A stretch of 64,000 nt of DNA, taken from positions 930,001-994,000 of the forward strand of contig NZ_RQFG01000019.1 of assembly GCF_004769235.1 (NCBI RefSeq), written 5' to 3'. How positions within the stretch are numbered: position 1 is the stretch's first letter; the number at the start of each line of letters is the position of its first letter. The stretch comes from Leptospira kanakyensis (lineage in GTDB: Bacteria; Spirochaetota; Leptospiria; Leptospirales; Leptospiraceae). Positions 46,880 through 57,003 of this stretch are shown here, one piece after another. The position numbers and the translations under genes were made by a program. The notes below the pieces were generated by a model, which ran no database searches, was not told the origin of the DNA, and saw only the letters and a list, made by a program, of their open reading frames with translations.

Positions 46880-48605
46880 GAATCTTTGTTAGGTTTGATG
46901 CAAGGATAGCCGAACTATCAAGGATATAAGCATCCGTGATCGATTTACGATAAGATCTTCTTTCTACCTTGGATCTGCCAATACTTCTTTCTAGTAACAA
47001 ACTGTTGTGGAAACGTGCTGCTGATTCTACAACTTCAAAAGCCAACTCTTCCCGAAGAGGAGTGGATTCGATTTCTGCAAATTCAGTCACAACGGTTTCG
47101 AATTGTTTGAATAGATCATTTAGGCCATTACTTGCTGCAAAAGTAGCCATTTCTGATTTTAAGTATTCACGGTAAATTCCCGTTTCTGTCATACCAGAAA
47201 CAATCCCACCAATACAAGCGACTGTTTGGAGTTGTGTGGTTCCTTCGTAGATATTTGTGATTCTTACATCGCGATAGAGTCGAGCCACATCATAATCTTC
47301 TGTATAACCAGAACCACCATGGATTTGCATAGCATCATAAGCCACAAGGTTCGCCATTTCCGTGATGTAGTATTTGGAAAGTGGAGTGAAAAGTGAGGCA
47401 AGTTTTTCCCACTTTTTGAAAGTTTCATCTTTTTTGATGTCTTTTTCAGAAAGCCCTTTCATCTTTCCTCGTTCTTCTTTCCAACGATACTGGTCGACTG
47501 CGTAACTTGCTTCGTATAAAATACAACGCATGGCAGCCACTTCACGTTCCATTCTTTCCAACATCTTTTTCACTGCTGTGATGTTGTTAATGGTTTTTCC
47601 AAACTGAACTCTTTCTTCTGCATACTTTTTACCTTCGAAGTAAGCAGCAGTCGCAATCCCCATAGCTTGGGCAGCGATATTGAGTCGTGCTTGGTTCATC
47701 ATGGCCATGGAATATTTCACAAGACCTTTCCCTTCGTCACCAATCAGAATTCCTGGACTGTTTTCAAAAACCACTTCGCAAGTAGGAGAACAATGAAGTC
47801 CCATTTTCTTTTCGATAGAAGCCACAAATACATCTTTGGAATGAACTAAAAAGAAAGAAAGTCCGCGAGCACCACTGGTAGTTGTTCCTGTTCTTGCAAG
47901 TGTGAGAATGATGGATGGTGCATTTCCAAAACCACAAGCATGAGTGATGAAACGTTTGGTTCCTGTGATTTTCCAAGTTCCATCTTCGCCTTTAACAGCT
48001 TTGGTTTGTAAGTTAGGAAGGTCAGAACCGTAGTTAGGTTCAGTAAGAGCCATCGCACCACAAAGTTCTCCGGCTGCCATCTTCGGAACAAATTCGTGAA
48101 TCATTTCTTCCGTTCCAAATCGTTCCACAGTTTCCGCAAGGTTCATACAACCAAGAGTGATGGCAAGGGATCCGTCCCCACGAGAAACACATTCAGATAA
48201 CATTGATTGTACGACAGAAGGAAGACCTAGTCCACCGTAATGTCTATGGATTCCGTAAGGAAGGAGACCCGCCGATTTGATTTTTTCAACCACATCGAGC
48301 ATTGCTTTCGGGAATCCGACTTGGCCGTCTTTATATTTGAGGCCTTCTTCATCCATTTGTTTAGCAATTTGGGAAATGTCGTTTCCGGCAATGTCTCCAC
48401 CAGCTTCTAAGGTAGAACGGTAAAATTCGATGGCATCTTCATAGTTTCCTGGAGCGAAAGTAAGTTCTTCCTTTCCCGATTTTTGGTATTCTGCAAAGTC
48501 TTCAAAACCTTGTTCGTATTGGTCTACTACCTCGTTCCAAGGTGTAAGGGAATCAAAATGATCAATTAGGTCATCGTTATCGTTAAAATAGTTATTCGAA
48601 ATCAT
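46851..48605 (-). CDS. Acyl-CoA dehydrogenase
   Basis: A 584-residue flavoprotein. Seen: FAD-binding [15 protein letters not shown] and [40 protein letters not shown], and the C-terminal YEGTTQLQ holding the expected catalytic Glu. It has an N-terminal extension and a roughly 100-residue C-terminal addition compared with short-chain enzymes (~380 aa), as in the long acyl-CoA dehydrogenases of beta-oxidation. AGGAG precedes the ATG. It heads a two-gene unit with the amidohydrolase. Confidence 0.92.
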   Translation of the reverse strand: MISNNYFNDNDDLIDHFDSLTPWNEVVDQYEQGFEDFAEYQKSGKEELTFAPGNYEDAIEFYRSTLEAGGDIAGNDISQIAKQMDEEGLKYKDGQVGFPKAMLDVVEKIKSAGLLPYGIHRHYGGLGLPSVVQSMLSECVSRGDGSLAITLGCMNLAETVERFGTEEMIHEFVPKMAAGELCGAMALTEPNYGSDLPNLQTKAVKGEDGTWKITGTKRFITHACGFGNAPSIILTLARTGTTTSGARGLSFFLVHSKDVFVASIEKKMGLHCSPTCEVVFENSPGILIGDEGKGLVKYSMAMMNQARLNIAAQAMGIATAAYFEGKKYAEERVQFGKTINNITAVKKMLERMEREVAAMRCILYEASYAVDQYRWKEERGKMKGLSEKDIKKDETFKKWEKLASLFTPLSKYYITEMANLVAYDAMQIHGGSGYTEDYDVARLYRDVRITNIYEGTTQLQTVACIGGIVSGMTETGIYREYLKSEMATFAASNGLNDLFKQFETVVTEFAEIESTPLREELAFEVVESAARFHNSLLLERSIGRSKVERRSYRKSITDAYILDSSAILASNLTKIRGKKAPVTA

Positions 48606-48730
48606 AGAGTCGGCTCCTAAATAGGACTTTCACTCAAAGATCCAAGTGGTGAGAAGAATTACAAATAGTTTTCCCATCCCATGGCCTGAACGAAATGGAC
48701 GGCCGTTAAGTTAATGGTGTTAGACAAGGA

Positions 48731-50269
48731 TTACTTGATGCGGTTGGCCAAATCTTGGATGTCTTCGATATGTTCCGAAAGGACTCGCGTATTTTCTGCG
48801 ACAACTTGGACGGCATCCTCTATACTTTCTGCGGCCCGCATCACTTCCTGGTTTCCCAGTGATTGTTCTTTGGCAATGGTTTCTAGTTGGGAAGATAAGT
48901 CTTTTAATTCCTTTTGTGAATTCACAACACGAGCATTTAATCTCTGTAAGTCGACAAACTTTTCATTAAAACTAATGACCTTATTTTGAATATTCATCAT
49001 TTCCTTTTCTTGGTTCTGTGCTAGGTCATTGGCTTCTTTTGCCGAATGATTTCCTTTTAAGAGATCCGACTTGGATTTGAGAATGGTTTTGGAAATGATA
49101 CTGGCATTTGTCGCAGAGTTGTCGGCAAGTTTGGCAACCTCTTGGGCAACAACGGCAAACCCACGACCATGTTCCCCTGCCCTTGCCGCTTCGATCGAAG
49201 CATTGAGCGCCAGGAGATTGGTTTGGTCAGCGATTTCTTTCATGATTTGGTTTACATCTTCTACCTTTTGGAAACTAGAACTCACTTCCGATAAAATTGA
49301 ATTCAAATTTTCCATGGAACCAGTCACCAAATTACTAAACTGAGAGGATTGATTGATTTGTTCTGAGATGGAATCAATCTCTAAACGAACCGATTTCACA
49401 ATACCTTCGAGGGTTTGGCTTTCTTCATTTAATGTTTCGATTCGATTGTATTGGTCTTTGACAAAAGAAAAAGAGTTTTCTGTAGATTGAGAAATCTCCG
49501 TTAAGGAAGCAGAAATTTCTTCAATGGATGCCGCTTGGTTTTGAACCAGCCCATTCAAATCACTCGCAAAAATTTTTAGTGAAGCTACAGATGCATTTAG
49601 ACTTTCTCCTGTTTCCACCATGGCTTCTTTTTGTTTTTCCATTACCTTAGAATGTGCATCCGACGTATTTTTTCCGAGAACGGCTTCATCCCGAATGGAA
49701 ATGAGTAATCCAACCATTTTACCAATCACAACCGTTGCCATGATCAGAAAAAAAACTTTTACAATTTCCACAGGCAAAGAAATGGAATAGGCCATCTTAT
49801 GTGTATCATTGCGGTCAATAAACTCCATACCGGAGATTCCAGAAAGTACCAGAGATCCCACTTGCACAACAACTAACATTGCTCCTAAAACATAAGTTTG
49901 GCGGGAAGAAAATAAAAAACCAGAATATAATAGTATAAAAAATGAAATGATATAATTGACTCCATCCTTCAGAGCTGAGGCTGCGATATCCAAATCAATG
50001 ATACTTTGTCCCCAGGTATTCGAACCAATGAGAATGATATCAATGAAAACAAACCAAAAGGCATAAGGATTTTTTCCTTTTTTTAAAAGCAGGAACTGAG
50101 TGAGAGCCACCAACCCATAAAAGAAAGTGGTGAAGAGCATCATAATGAGTTGGTCTCTGTGGAGAGATCCCAAACTCCCAACAATTCCTAAAATAAAAAT
50201 CACAAGCAGAGTCGTGCGGATGGAATTGATGGTCTTTATGGCTTTTAGGGAATAAGAATCCAGATGCAT
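48731..50269 (-). CDS. Methyl-accepting chemotaxis protein with polytopic N-terminus
   Basis: A 512-residue receptor. Six hydrophobic segments occupy about residues 15-205 with no large periplasmic domain and no clear HAMP. The signalling hairpin has the conserved tip [31 protein letters not shown] near 365, flanked by long heptads. The layout suggests sensing within or through the membrane. It diverges from the CobW-type gene. A perfect TGAAC-TTA-GTTCA palindrome (50282-50294) lies 13 bases before the start. Confidence 0.9.
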   Translation of the reverse strand: MHLDSYSLKAIKTINSIRTTLLVIFILGIVGSLGSLHRDQLIMMLFTTFFYGLVALTQFLLLKKGKNPYAFWFVFIDIILIGSNTWGQSIIDLDIAASALKDGVNYIISFFILLYSGFLFSSRQTYVLGAMLVVVQVGSLVLSGISGMEFIDRNDTHKMAYSISLPVEIVKVFFLIMATVVIGKMVGLLISIRDEAVLGKNTSDAHSKVMEKQKEAMVETGESLNASVASLKIFASDLNGLVQNQAASIEEISASLTEISQSTENSFSFVKDQYNRIETLNEESQTLEGIVKSVRLEIDSISEQINQSSQFSNLVTGSMENLNSILSEVSSSFQKVEDVNQIMKEIADQTNLLALNASIEAARAGEHGRGFAVVAQEVAKLADNSATNASIISKTILKSKSDLLKGNHSAKEANDLAQNQEKEMMNIQNKVISFNEKFVDLQRLNARVVNSQKELKDLSSQLETIAKEQSLGNQEVMRAAESIEDAVQVVAENTRVLSEHIEDIQDLANRIK

Positions 50270-50355
50270 TTCTAAAGAATTTGAACTTAGTTCATAAAAA
50301 GCAAGGATTTCCCCGCAATTTTAGGGTAAAGTCGAAGTTCCAGTCCAAACAGATA

Positions 50356-50424
50356 AATGCAACAAAATTGCAATTACTCGTTGACAGAATTTCCTCAAAA
50401 AAACAAATGCAACTATATTGCATT
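50356..50424. promoter_or_regulatory. Two Zur-box-like palindromes before the CobW-type gene
   Basis: AATGCAACAAAATTGCAAT (50356-50374, nearly perfect) and AATGCAACTATATTGCATT (50406-50424, perfect 7-5-7) lie 12-80 bases before the start codon. TTGACA (50381-50386) lies between them and may be a -35 element. Both share TGCAA-N5-TTGCA with the site of the zinc operon. Confidence 0.8.
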
Positions 50425-50435
50425 AAGGAAATTCT

Positions 50436-51677
50436 ATGAAACCCAAAATTCCCGTCACCGTTCTCTCTGGTTTTTTAGGAGCCGGTAAAACTACCCTACT
50501 CAACCACATCTTATCCAACCGCGAAGGCCTTCGTGTGGCAGTGATCGTCAATGATATGAGCGAAGTGAATATTGATGCGAAGCTTGTTGCCTCCGGAGGA
50601 CATCTCAGTCGTACCAATGAAAAATTGGTAGAGATGTCCAATGGTTGTATCTGTTGCACCCTTCGCGAAGATTTACTTTTAGAGATTTCAAAACTAGCAA
50701 ATGAGGGAAGGTTTGATTCCATTCTCATCGAATCCACGGGAATTTCTGAACCCCTACCTATCGCCGAAACATTTACCTTTGCTGATGAAAACGGAATCAG
50801 TTTATCGGATCTAGTCACTCTTGATTCGATGATTACCGTTGTAGATGCGGTTAATTTTTTAAAAGACTTTCAAAGTTTAGATTCATTAAGCGAACGTAAT
50901 TTAGGTGCCGGAGAGGATGATGACAGGGACATTGTGGATTTACTTGTGGACCAAGTGGAATTTAGCGACACGATCATCGTCAATAAAATCAGTTTGTTAT
51001 CGGAAGAAAAAAAGAACAGGCTCCTTACCATCTTACGATCGCTAAATGCAGATGCAGAAATTTTGACTACAGATTATAGCAAAGTTCCTTTATCCAAAGT
51101 TTTGAATACAGGACGATTTGATTTTGATAAGGCAAGCCAGTCTCCTTTATGGCTAAAAGAACTTCGAGGAGAACATGTTCCCGAAACCGAAGAATATGGA
51201 ATTAAAAGTTTTGTATATGGAAATAGACGCCCCTTCCATCCGGAACGATTTTATCAATGGTTACATTCCGAAAAACCAGGAGTGGTTCGTGCCAAAGGAT
51301 TTGTTTGGGTGGCAAGTAAAATGGATTGGGTAATCCTCTACTCGCAAGCAGGTAACTTATCCTCATACAAACCCGAAGGGTATTGGTGGGCCTGCATTCC
51401 CGACGAAGATATCCCTGACGATCCTGAAGTATTTCAAAATTTACAAGCGCACTGGTTGGAACCTTGGGGAGACCGGCGCCAAGAGATTGTCCTCATTGGT
51501 CGCGATATGGATGAAAAAAAATTAAGAACCTCTCTCGATAAATGCCTGTTAAATGACAAAGAATACAAGGAAGGGCCAGAAGTTTGGGCAAATTTTGATG
51601 ATCCATTTCCGAATTGGGATGCGATGATTGGAGAGTCAGAAGAAAAATCGATTCAAGAAGAAGAATCAACTCGATAA
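50436..51677 (+). CDS. CobW/ZNG1-type G3E GTPase, putative zinc chaperone
   Basis: A 413-residue GTPase. Seen: P-loop GFLGAGKTT (12-20), the metal-binding CxCC motif GCICC (Cys71, Cys73, Cys74) after [10 protein letters not shown], the switch region [16 protein letters not shown], and VNKISLL near the base-recognition site. A C-terminal CobW_C domain follows. COG0523 proteins with CxCC behind a Zur box serve as zinc metallochaperones when zinc is scarce. The two palindromes before it support that assignment over a cobalamin or nitrile-hydratase role. Confidence 0.9.
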   Translation: MKPKIPVTVLSGFLGAGKTTLLNHILSNREGLRVAVIVNDMSEVNIDAKLVASGGHLSRTNEKLVEMSNGCICCTLREDLLLEISKLANEGRFDSILIESTGISEPLPIAETFTFADENGISLSDLVTLDSMITVVDAVNFLKDFQSLDSLSERNLGAGEDDDRDIVDLLVDQVEFSDTIIVNKISLLSEEKKNRLLTILRSLNADAEILTTDYSKVPLSKVLNTGRFDFDKASQSPLWLKELRGEHVPETEEYGIKSFVYGNRRPFHPERFYQWLHSEKPGVVRAKGFVWVASKMDWVILYSQAGNLSSYKPEGYWWACIPDEDIPDDPEVFQNLQAHWLEPWGDRRQEIVLIGRDMDEKKLRTSLDKCLLNDKEYKEGPEVWANFDDPFPNWDAMIGESEEKSIQEEESTR

Positions 51678-51692
51678 AAGTTTATCTATTAG

Positions 51693-51719
51693 TTTTGCCG
51701 GTAGAACTAACCGGCAAAA
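51693..51719. other. Stem-loop between convergent genes
   Basis: TTTTGCCGGT (51693-51702) and ACCGGCAAAA (51710-51719) form a perfect 10-bp stem with a seven-base loop, 15 bases after the CobW-type gene. A-rich and T-rich ends are reversed relative to a classic intrinsic terminator, so it may instead stabilise the mRNA end. Confidence 0.55.
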
Positions 51720-51756
51720 TATCCAATCACTCTACTAGATAAAAAATATCTCAAAT

Positions 51757-53322
51757 TTATAAATTCCCTTTTGCCCATTCATTCCATTCTTTTGCTGTAC
51801 GGAATTTTTGTCCTGTGATAGCAGTTAACGCATAATAACTCAGTTTTCGTTTTTCAGAATCGTCACCGTTGGTGTAAGTTAACAAAAGTGGAATGGACTT
51901 TTTATCCTTTCGTTTGGCAATTTCTTCCATAGCAGGTCTATAAACATCGGCATCTTTGGATTTGGTTGCTCCTTCCAGGACTAGACGTGCCTCTTCTGTG
52001 GGGATGAGAGCCACTGTCGAAAGGATTTGCGGAGACATCTTTGGTCTGTCAGAAAGTAATTCTTTTAATTTAGGAAGGCTTGTTGGATCAGCAATGGAAC
52101 CCAGTGCTTCCAAAACATAAACCATAAGTTTGGCATCTCCCTTATCGAGAGCTTTGATTAGATCAGGAACCGCTTCCTTGGCACCAAGAATTCCAAGTGC
52201 CCAAGCAGAACCATAGGGCCCTTCCGAATCCCCCGATAATAAAACTTTTCGAAGGATAGGAACGGAAGTCTTGTCCCCGATCCAACCCAATGCTTCTGCA
52301 AAACTATCACGTTCGGGTGTGGATGGTTTTTCGAGTAATTCTTCAATACGAAGCCTTCCTTCTTTATACCTTTGTCGGCCGACAATTTTAGCAGCACTCC
52401 CCCAACTTTTTGTTTCCTTTCCGTTTAACAGACCAAAGGCTAACTTTGCTGCTTCTTTTGAAGGAATCGAACACAAAACATCAGTGGTATAAAGTTTGGT
52501 TTCTGCATCTTCTGAACTTAAAAATTGAAAAACTTGGGGAACTACGGAAGGATTCCCAATTTCGATGAGGGCCATGGAAGCATTTTCTTTTCCTTTGCTA
52601 TAAGGAAGACCGAGTGCTTTCACAAGCACATCATTTGCATTTTTTGCTTTGATTCTTCCGAGAGCCAAATAAGCCGCCGCAAGAGTTGGAGATTCGTCTT
52701 GTGTTTTAGTAAGGCCTAGTAAATAGGATTCAGAAAAACTGACTTTTAATTTTCCGAGAGCCATCGCGTATGTTTTGTCTTTTTCTCGATCTTTATTTTT
52801 AGATGCCAGATTCAAAATTTGAGAACCGACAGTTCCAACTCCTATTTGTACGAGTGCATCCACTGTTTGTAAACGGAGAGTCGGGTTTTCGTCATCTAAC
52901 AAAGGATAAATTCTATTTCCCACAGAAGGATCTTTCAAACGTGTGAGGGCATCCAAATAAACATCTTTGGGATTATCCTTGTCCGACCACATCAAATCGG
53001 CGATTGCCATTGAAGAAGATTTGTCTTTTAAATCCCCGAGGGCAATGGCAGCACCCGCACGAACCCCTGGTTCCTTATCTGATAAAAGTTTTTTTAATTT
53101 AGGGATGGCTGATCTTTCTTCACGACTGCCTAGTTGGATGGCTGCTTGGGAACGAGTGAAGGTATCAGTTGAATCCAGATTTTCCAATAGTTCTTTTGTG
53201 GTTGGTTCTTCTGACACAATTTCTCCTACGGAGTTTGTATCCTGCTTCACCGGGACTGGATCACAATTCAAAATAAGAAAAAGGGCTAAAAAAAAGAAAA
53301 AAGAAATCCGATTCGTTTGCAT
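51757..53322 (-). CDS. HEAT-repeat lipoprotein, 521 aa
   Basis: ATG 53322 (a TTG at 53340 is unlikely) begins a signal peptide with a lipobox ending ILNC (about Cys19). The mature part is a run of about a dozen helical HEAT/PBS-lyase repeats of roughly 30 residues, for example AIPKLKKLLSDKEPGVRAGAAIALGD and its later copies VPDLIKALDKG and LPKLKELLSD. Such solenoids bind proteins. Partner unknown. It is followed leftwards by the stem-loop facing the CobW-type gene. Confidence 0.85.
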   Translation of the reverse strand: MQTNRISFFFFLALFLILNCDPVPVKQDTNSVGEIVSEEPTTKELLENLDSTDTFTRSQAAIQLGSREERSAIPKLKKLLSDKEPGVRAGAAIALGDLKDKSSSMAIADLMWSDKDNPKDVYLDALTRLKDPSVGNRIYPLLDDENPTLRLQTVDALVQIGVGTVGSQILNLASKNKDREKDKTYAMALGKLKVSFSESYLLGLTKTQDESPTLAAAYLALGRIKAKNANDVLVKALGLPYSKGKENASMALIEIGNPSVVPQVFQFLSSEDAETKLYTTDVLCSIPSKEAAKLAFGLLNGKETKSWGSAAKIVGRQRYKEGRLRIEELLEKPSTPERDSFAEALGWIGDKTSVPILRKVLLSGDSEGPYGSAWALGILGAKEAVPDLIKALDKGDAKLMVYVLEALGSIADPTSLPKLKELLSDRPKMSPQILSTVALIPTEEARLVLEGATKSKDADVYRPAMEEIAKRKDKKSIPLLLTYTNGDDSEKRKLSYYALTAITGQKFRTAKEWNEWAKGNL

Positions 53323-53375
53323 GCCAGACAAATGTATCAATTTAAAAATCTGCCTACAAGTGATAATTCAGAAAG

Positions 53376-53404
53376 AATGTATGAATTTTTTAGATCCATA
53401 CATT
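53376..53404 (-). terminator. Hairpin after the DUF1111 gene
   Basis: AATGTATG (53376-53383) pairs with CATACATT (53397-53404). On the minus strand a moderately T-rich tail (CTTTCT) follows, 30 bases after the DUF1111 stop codon. Strength is uncertain. No gene is seen in 53323-53433. Confidence 0.5.
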
Positions 53405-53433
53405 TCTTTTTCCACCTTCGTTATGAATTTTAT

Positions 53434-54957
53434 TTACAATGATAGTAAAAATCGAATCATACTGGCGCGGTCAGATACATTCAGAGTCAAAAAATATTTT
53501 TTACTTTTTTCGGCTTCTCCACCATGCCAAAGAATGGCTTCATCTAAAGTTTTTGCCCTTCCATCATGAAGAAACCTCGACTTTCCGTTGACAGTTCCTA
53601 AAAGTCCAATCCCCCAAAGTGGTGCGGTTCTCCATTCTCTTTCATTTGCTTCTCCATCCGCCTTTCCATCACTTAAGTCTTCTCCCATATCATGTAAAAG
53701 TAAATCGGTATAGGGACGTATGGTTTGGTTAGAAAGGAGTGGGTTCGAAGTATTCGAAGCCGTAACCATCTTTTCCGTATGACATTTGTTACATCCAGCC
53801 ATAAAAAAATGTTTTTTACCTGTAAGAATCGCCGTTGTGTTTGCATTACGACGAACCGGTACTGCAACAAGTTGCATGTATTTTGTAATGGCAGTCATTT
53901 TTTCTTCTGTAACTTCTGGGTTTCCACCACTAACTGCACTCGAACAAGTCGTTTGCGTAACACTACAGTTTTCTTGGCTAAACATAGGACTTTTGATACC
54001 GATATCTCCAGAAAAAGCAGCAGAGTTTTGGCGTATCAGAGTGGGAGCATTTGCCTTCCATCCAAATCGGCCAAGTGATTTTCCACTTCCTGCAAGATCC
54101 CAAATGTAATTGGGCCTTCCCGAAATTCCATCACCATTTAGATCCAAAGGATCTGAGCGAGAAACTATCGTTTCCTCAGGAATCGCTTCTAAAAGACCAA
54201 GTCCTATCACTTGTTGTGTCAACCGAACTGATGTTTTGTGGTTCGAATCTAAAGGGCCATATCCGAGATTGCTAAATACAATAGTTGGTTTGCGTAGAGA
54301 ATAGGTGCTTCCGTCCAGGTATGTTCCAGTGATCGTATCGTATTCTAGATGTACATCTCCTTCCGGAGTCACACCAGCCACAGCATTCGGTTGGAACTGT
54401 GTGCCATAAACTGGCTCTGGATCGTTTCCTTTTGTACCTACACCTAACCGAACCAAGGTGAAAACTAAAGGATCTCCATCATCTTCTACCGCTCGTCCAT
54501 TTCCTACGTGACAACCCAAACAAGAATTGGTATGAAAAAAAGGTCCGAGCCCATCCCGGTCTGGTAAACCAGCAGAAAATCCGGGAGTCCAAGGAACTTC
54601 AAAGACAGCTTGCCCCACAGTAAAATCGGAGATTGTTGTTAAGGGAGCATTTTTTCCAAATTGAAGGAAGGCACGAGCATCCGTGACAAAACTGGTCATA
54701 GACTTTCCTCCAGAGAGTTCTTCCCCTTCTTCAAAATCCCAAGGATATTTTTCCGACTGAGACAACCCAAGTAAGGCCAAACAAGAATCACCAACACAAA
54801 GTTTTTTCTCATTCGGACATCCCCATACGGATGTAGAATTGACTACATCCGACAACCCTAGGTTCGTAGAACAGGAGTTTGCTTCTACGAACGCACACCC
54901 ATAAGAAAAATATACAAAACAGAAAAATAAAAAAAATCTGATCAAAACAAATACCAA
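53434..54957 (-). CDS. DUF1111 di-haem protein (thiol oxidoreductase-like)
   Basis: A 507-residue exported protein with a signal peptide and possible lipobox (SYGC, Cys21), two c-type haem motifs CLGCH (146-150) and CNKCH (389-393), and the DUF1111 C-terminal block YTDLLLHDMGEDLSDG, EWRTAPLWGIG and LHDGRAKTLDEAILWHGGEA. The family is related to di-haem peroxidase-like proteins; its substrate is unknown. The start is TTG 54957. It is ten bases behind the RCC1-repeat gene and paralogous to the protein at 60525. Confidence 0.83.
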   Translation of the reverse strand: MVFVLIRFFLFFCFVYFSYGCAFVEANSCSTNLGLSDVVNSTSVWGCPNEKKLCVGDSCLALLGLSQSEKYPWDFEEGEELSGGKSMTSFVTDARAFLQFGKNAPLTTISDFTVGQAVFEVPWTPGFSAGLPDRDGLGPFFHTNSCLGCHVGNGRAVEDDGDPLVFTLVRLGVGTKGNDPEPVYGTQFQPNAVAGVTPEGDVHLEYDTITGTYLDGSTYSLRKPTIVFSNLGYGPLDSNHKTSVRLTQQVIGLGLLEAIPEETIVSRSDPLDLNGDGISGRPNYIWDLAGSGKSLGRFGWKANAPTLIRQNSAAFSGDIGIKSPMFSQENCSVTQTTCSSAVSGGNPEVTEEKMTAITKYMQLVAVPVRRNANTTAILTGKKHFFMAGCNKCHTEKMVTASNTSNPLLSNQTIRPYTDLLLHDMGEDLSDGKADGEANEREWRTAPLWGIGLLGTVNGKSRFLHDGRAKTLDEAILWHGGEAEKSKKYFLTLNVSDRASMIRFLLSL

Positions 54958-54966
54958 TATAGAAAC

Positions 54967-56799
54967 CTATTCTGGGATCGTTAGAAAGATTGGGGTTGTA
55001 GCCGCCCAAGTTTCTTGTAAATCAGACCTTCCAATGGAACCTTTAAAGTTCCAACCCCAACCATATAGAACTCCGGATTTTAGAATGGCAAAATTATGTA
55101 ATGCCCCACACCCAAAGTATTGGATGTCTTTGATGCCCACAACAATGTCTCCCGGAGTGTAAAGTTTGGCAGGTGTTGTTTGACCCGTTCCTAAATTTCC
55201 ACTGGAGTTTGCTCCCCAACCTTTCACTGTCCCATCGCCTAAGATAGCAAAACTCTGCGTTCCGTTCGCCCAAACAGAAACGGCATTGTATAAACCTGTC
55301 ACAAGAGTTGGTGTAGGAACCGGAGCCGGTGACCCAGTCCCACCGATGCCCAATTGACCACTGGCAGCAAGTCCCCAAGCATAAACAGTTCCATCATTTT
55401 TCAAAGCAATGATATGATCACGTCCTGTTGCGATATGGATAATTCCAGAAAGAGAACTTACTTTTTTAGGAGTGCCATTGACTTCCGTAGAAGTTCCAAG
55501 AACCCCATCACCCAAATTTCCATATTGGTCTTTACCCCAAACATAAACGTCACCTGACTTTGTCAAGGCGGCTGAATGATCAGATCCTCCAATGACTTGG
55601 ATGATATCTGTCGGAAGGCCAATCACATTCACAGGGTTTGCAGAGTAAGTTCCTGCCCCACCCGTTCCATTCCCAAGTTGGCCTACAGAATTCGAACCAA
55701 AACTAACAACCGTTCCGTCTTTTTTGAGAACGAGCACATGATCAAAACCATATACACCCATTACCGCATTGGTAATCCCAGGAACCTTCCTCGGCGGATT
55801 CCTTGGACCTGCATCCGTCGCAGCTGCTTGTAGATCGCCAATATTCCCCATACCCAATTGACCAACGGCATTAGCTCCCCAAGTCCAGACAGATCCATCT
55901 TCAGTGATGGCAAGGGAACTGTTTTGGTTGAATCCAATCGAAACAACATTAGAAATTGTTGATAGTTTGGTAATTTTAGGATTGGTAAGATCTCCCGTGG
56001 ACGTTCCCGTTCCGAGTTGTCCAAAATTATTTCGTCCCCAAGTATATAAACTTCCATTGACCACATAACCAGAGTGAGACCCTCCAGCCGAAATTCGATT
56101 TCCAAAATAAGTCAGGACGGTTTTTTTCGCAGAAACACCCGCTTCATTTGTACAATGGACTTGGATCTTATTTGCACCAAGTAAAGGTTTCATAGAAACG
56201 GATGAAGTAACTTCTCCCTTTCCTACTGTGATATTTTCTTTTTCCGTTTTATTTTGTAAAACATGACAGGTTAACGAATCTGTTGTTTTTATATTTAATG
56301 CCAAATCATATGTTTTGATGATACTTCCGTCTTTTGGAGATAAAATTTCAAATTTAGATCCGACCTCTTTCTGGTTCGCAAGACTCACAAGAAAAATGGT
56401 ATCTGTCAAATGAGAGATGTCTTCAATGGAAGGTTCTAAATTTTCAGAGGAAGAAAGTTTAAAGGATCCGAGTGTCTTTCCATTGACGTCCTTTACTAAA
56501 ATTTCGTAACTACCAGTCCCCAAAGAGAGTTGCCAGGAACCAGTGTCTGTTGTGGTAGAAAGAGATTTGGAAAGTCCCTCCGCTTTAGAACTGGTTTGGG
56601 CCGCGATTTCTAAACTGGCATTGGGGATAGGATTTCCTGCCCCATCGGTTAGTGTTCCCGAAACCATGGAGAGGTTCAAAGTAAAACCAAGCAGGGCCAA
56701 AGCAGCTGGGTCAGTTTCTTTCTTCTCGCAAAAACTAAAAACTGCCAAACAAACAGCCAAAATCAGCGATTTTCCGAAAATGTTTCTTTCTATGTTCAT
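54967..56799 (-). CDS. RCC1-propeller lipoprotein with carboxypeptidase-like domain
   Basis: 610 residues from ATG 56799, which has a strong AAGGAG site (the frame extends to 56829). A lipobox FSFC is followed by a small beta domain (SGTLTDGAGNPIPNASLEI, carboxypeptidase-regulatory-like) and then about seven RCC1 repeats with the recurring pattern VYAWGLAASGQLGIGGTG and SLYTWGRNNFGQLGTGTSTG, forming a beta-propeller. It is a surface or periplasmic binding protein by inference. It is co-transcribed with the DUF1111 gene. Confidence 0.83.
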   Translation of the reverse strand: MNIERNIFGKSLILAVCLAVFSFCEKKETDPAALALLGFTLNLSMVSGTLTDGAGNPIPNASLEIAAQTSSKAEGLSKSLSTTTDTGSWQLSLGTGSYEILVKDVNGKTLGSFKLSSSENLEPSIEDISHLTDTIFLVSLANQKEVGSKFEILSPKDGSIIKTYDLALNIKTTDSLTCHVLQNKTEKENITVGKGEVTSSVSMKPLLGANKIQVHCTNEAGVSAKKTVLTYFGNRISAGGSHSGYVVNGSLYTWGRNNFGQLGTGTSTGDLTNPKITKLSTISNVVSIGFNQNSSLAITEDGSVWTWGANAVGQLGMGNIGDLQAAATDAGPRNPPRKVPGITNAVMGVYGFDHVLVLKKDGTVVSFGSNSVGQLGNGTGGAGTYSANPVNVIGLPTDIIQVIGGSDHSAALTKSGDVYVWGKDQYGNLGDGVLGTSTEVNGTPKKVSSLSGIIHIATGRDHIIALKNDGTVYAWGLAASGQLGIGGTGSPAPVPTPTLVTGLYNAVSVWANGTQSFAILGDGTVKGWGANSSGNLGTGQTTPAKLYTPGDIVVGIKDIQYFGCGALHNFAILKSGVLYGWGWNFKGSIGRSDLQETWAATTPIFLTIPE

Positions 56800-56863
56800 G
56801 GATTTGTTCTCCTTAGAGGTTGAGGTCAATAATGAAATCGAGTCTCAAATTCAACTAATTTTT

Positions 56864-56876
56864 TGAACGATGTTCC
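56864..56876. promoter_or_regulatory. TGAAC-N3-GTTC element before the RCC1 gene
   Basis: TGAACGATGTTCC, preceded by TTTTT, lies about 65 bases upstream of the RCC1 gene start. The same TTTTTGAACGA string occurs twice before the SGNH hydrolase gene, so the two units may share a regulator. The rest of 56800-56943 shows no gene. Confidence 0.5.
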
Positions 56877-56943
56877 TGTCAAGCACAGAGAGAAATTTCC
56901 GAACTTTGGTCGGGCATAGGGATCGGGGGAAAAGTATGTTCGT

Positions 56944-56971
56944 AAAAAAAAGAGGACGGTTTGTCCTCTTT
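56944..56971 (-). terminator. Intrinsic terminator after the SGNH hydrolase unit
   Basis: On the minus strand AAAGAGGAC, loop AAACC, GTCCTCTTT and a run of T (plus-strand arms 56963-56971 and 56949-56957) form a textbook terminator 33 bases after the stop of the 225-residue protein gene. Confidence 0.88.
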
Positions 56972-57003
56972 AAAAGAAATCAGGTAAGTTCGAAATGCGG
57001 GAA

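Noticed and set aside
51693..51719. Classic intrinsic terminator of the CobW-type gene
   Set aside because: The stem is strong, but no U-tract follows it on either strand; it is listed as a stem-loop only.
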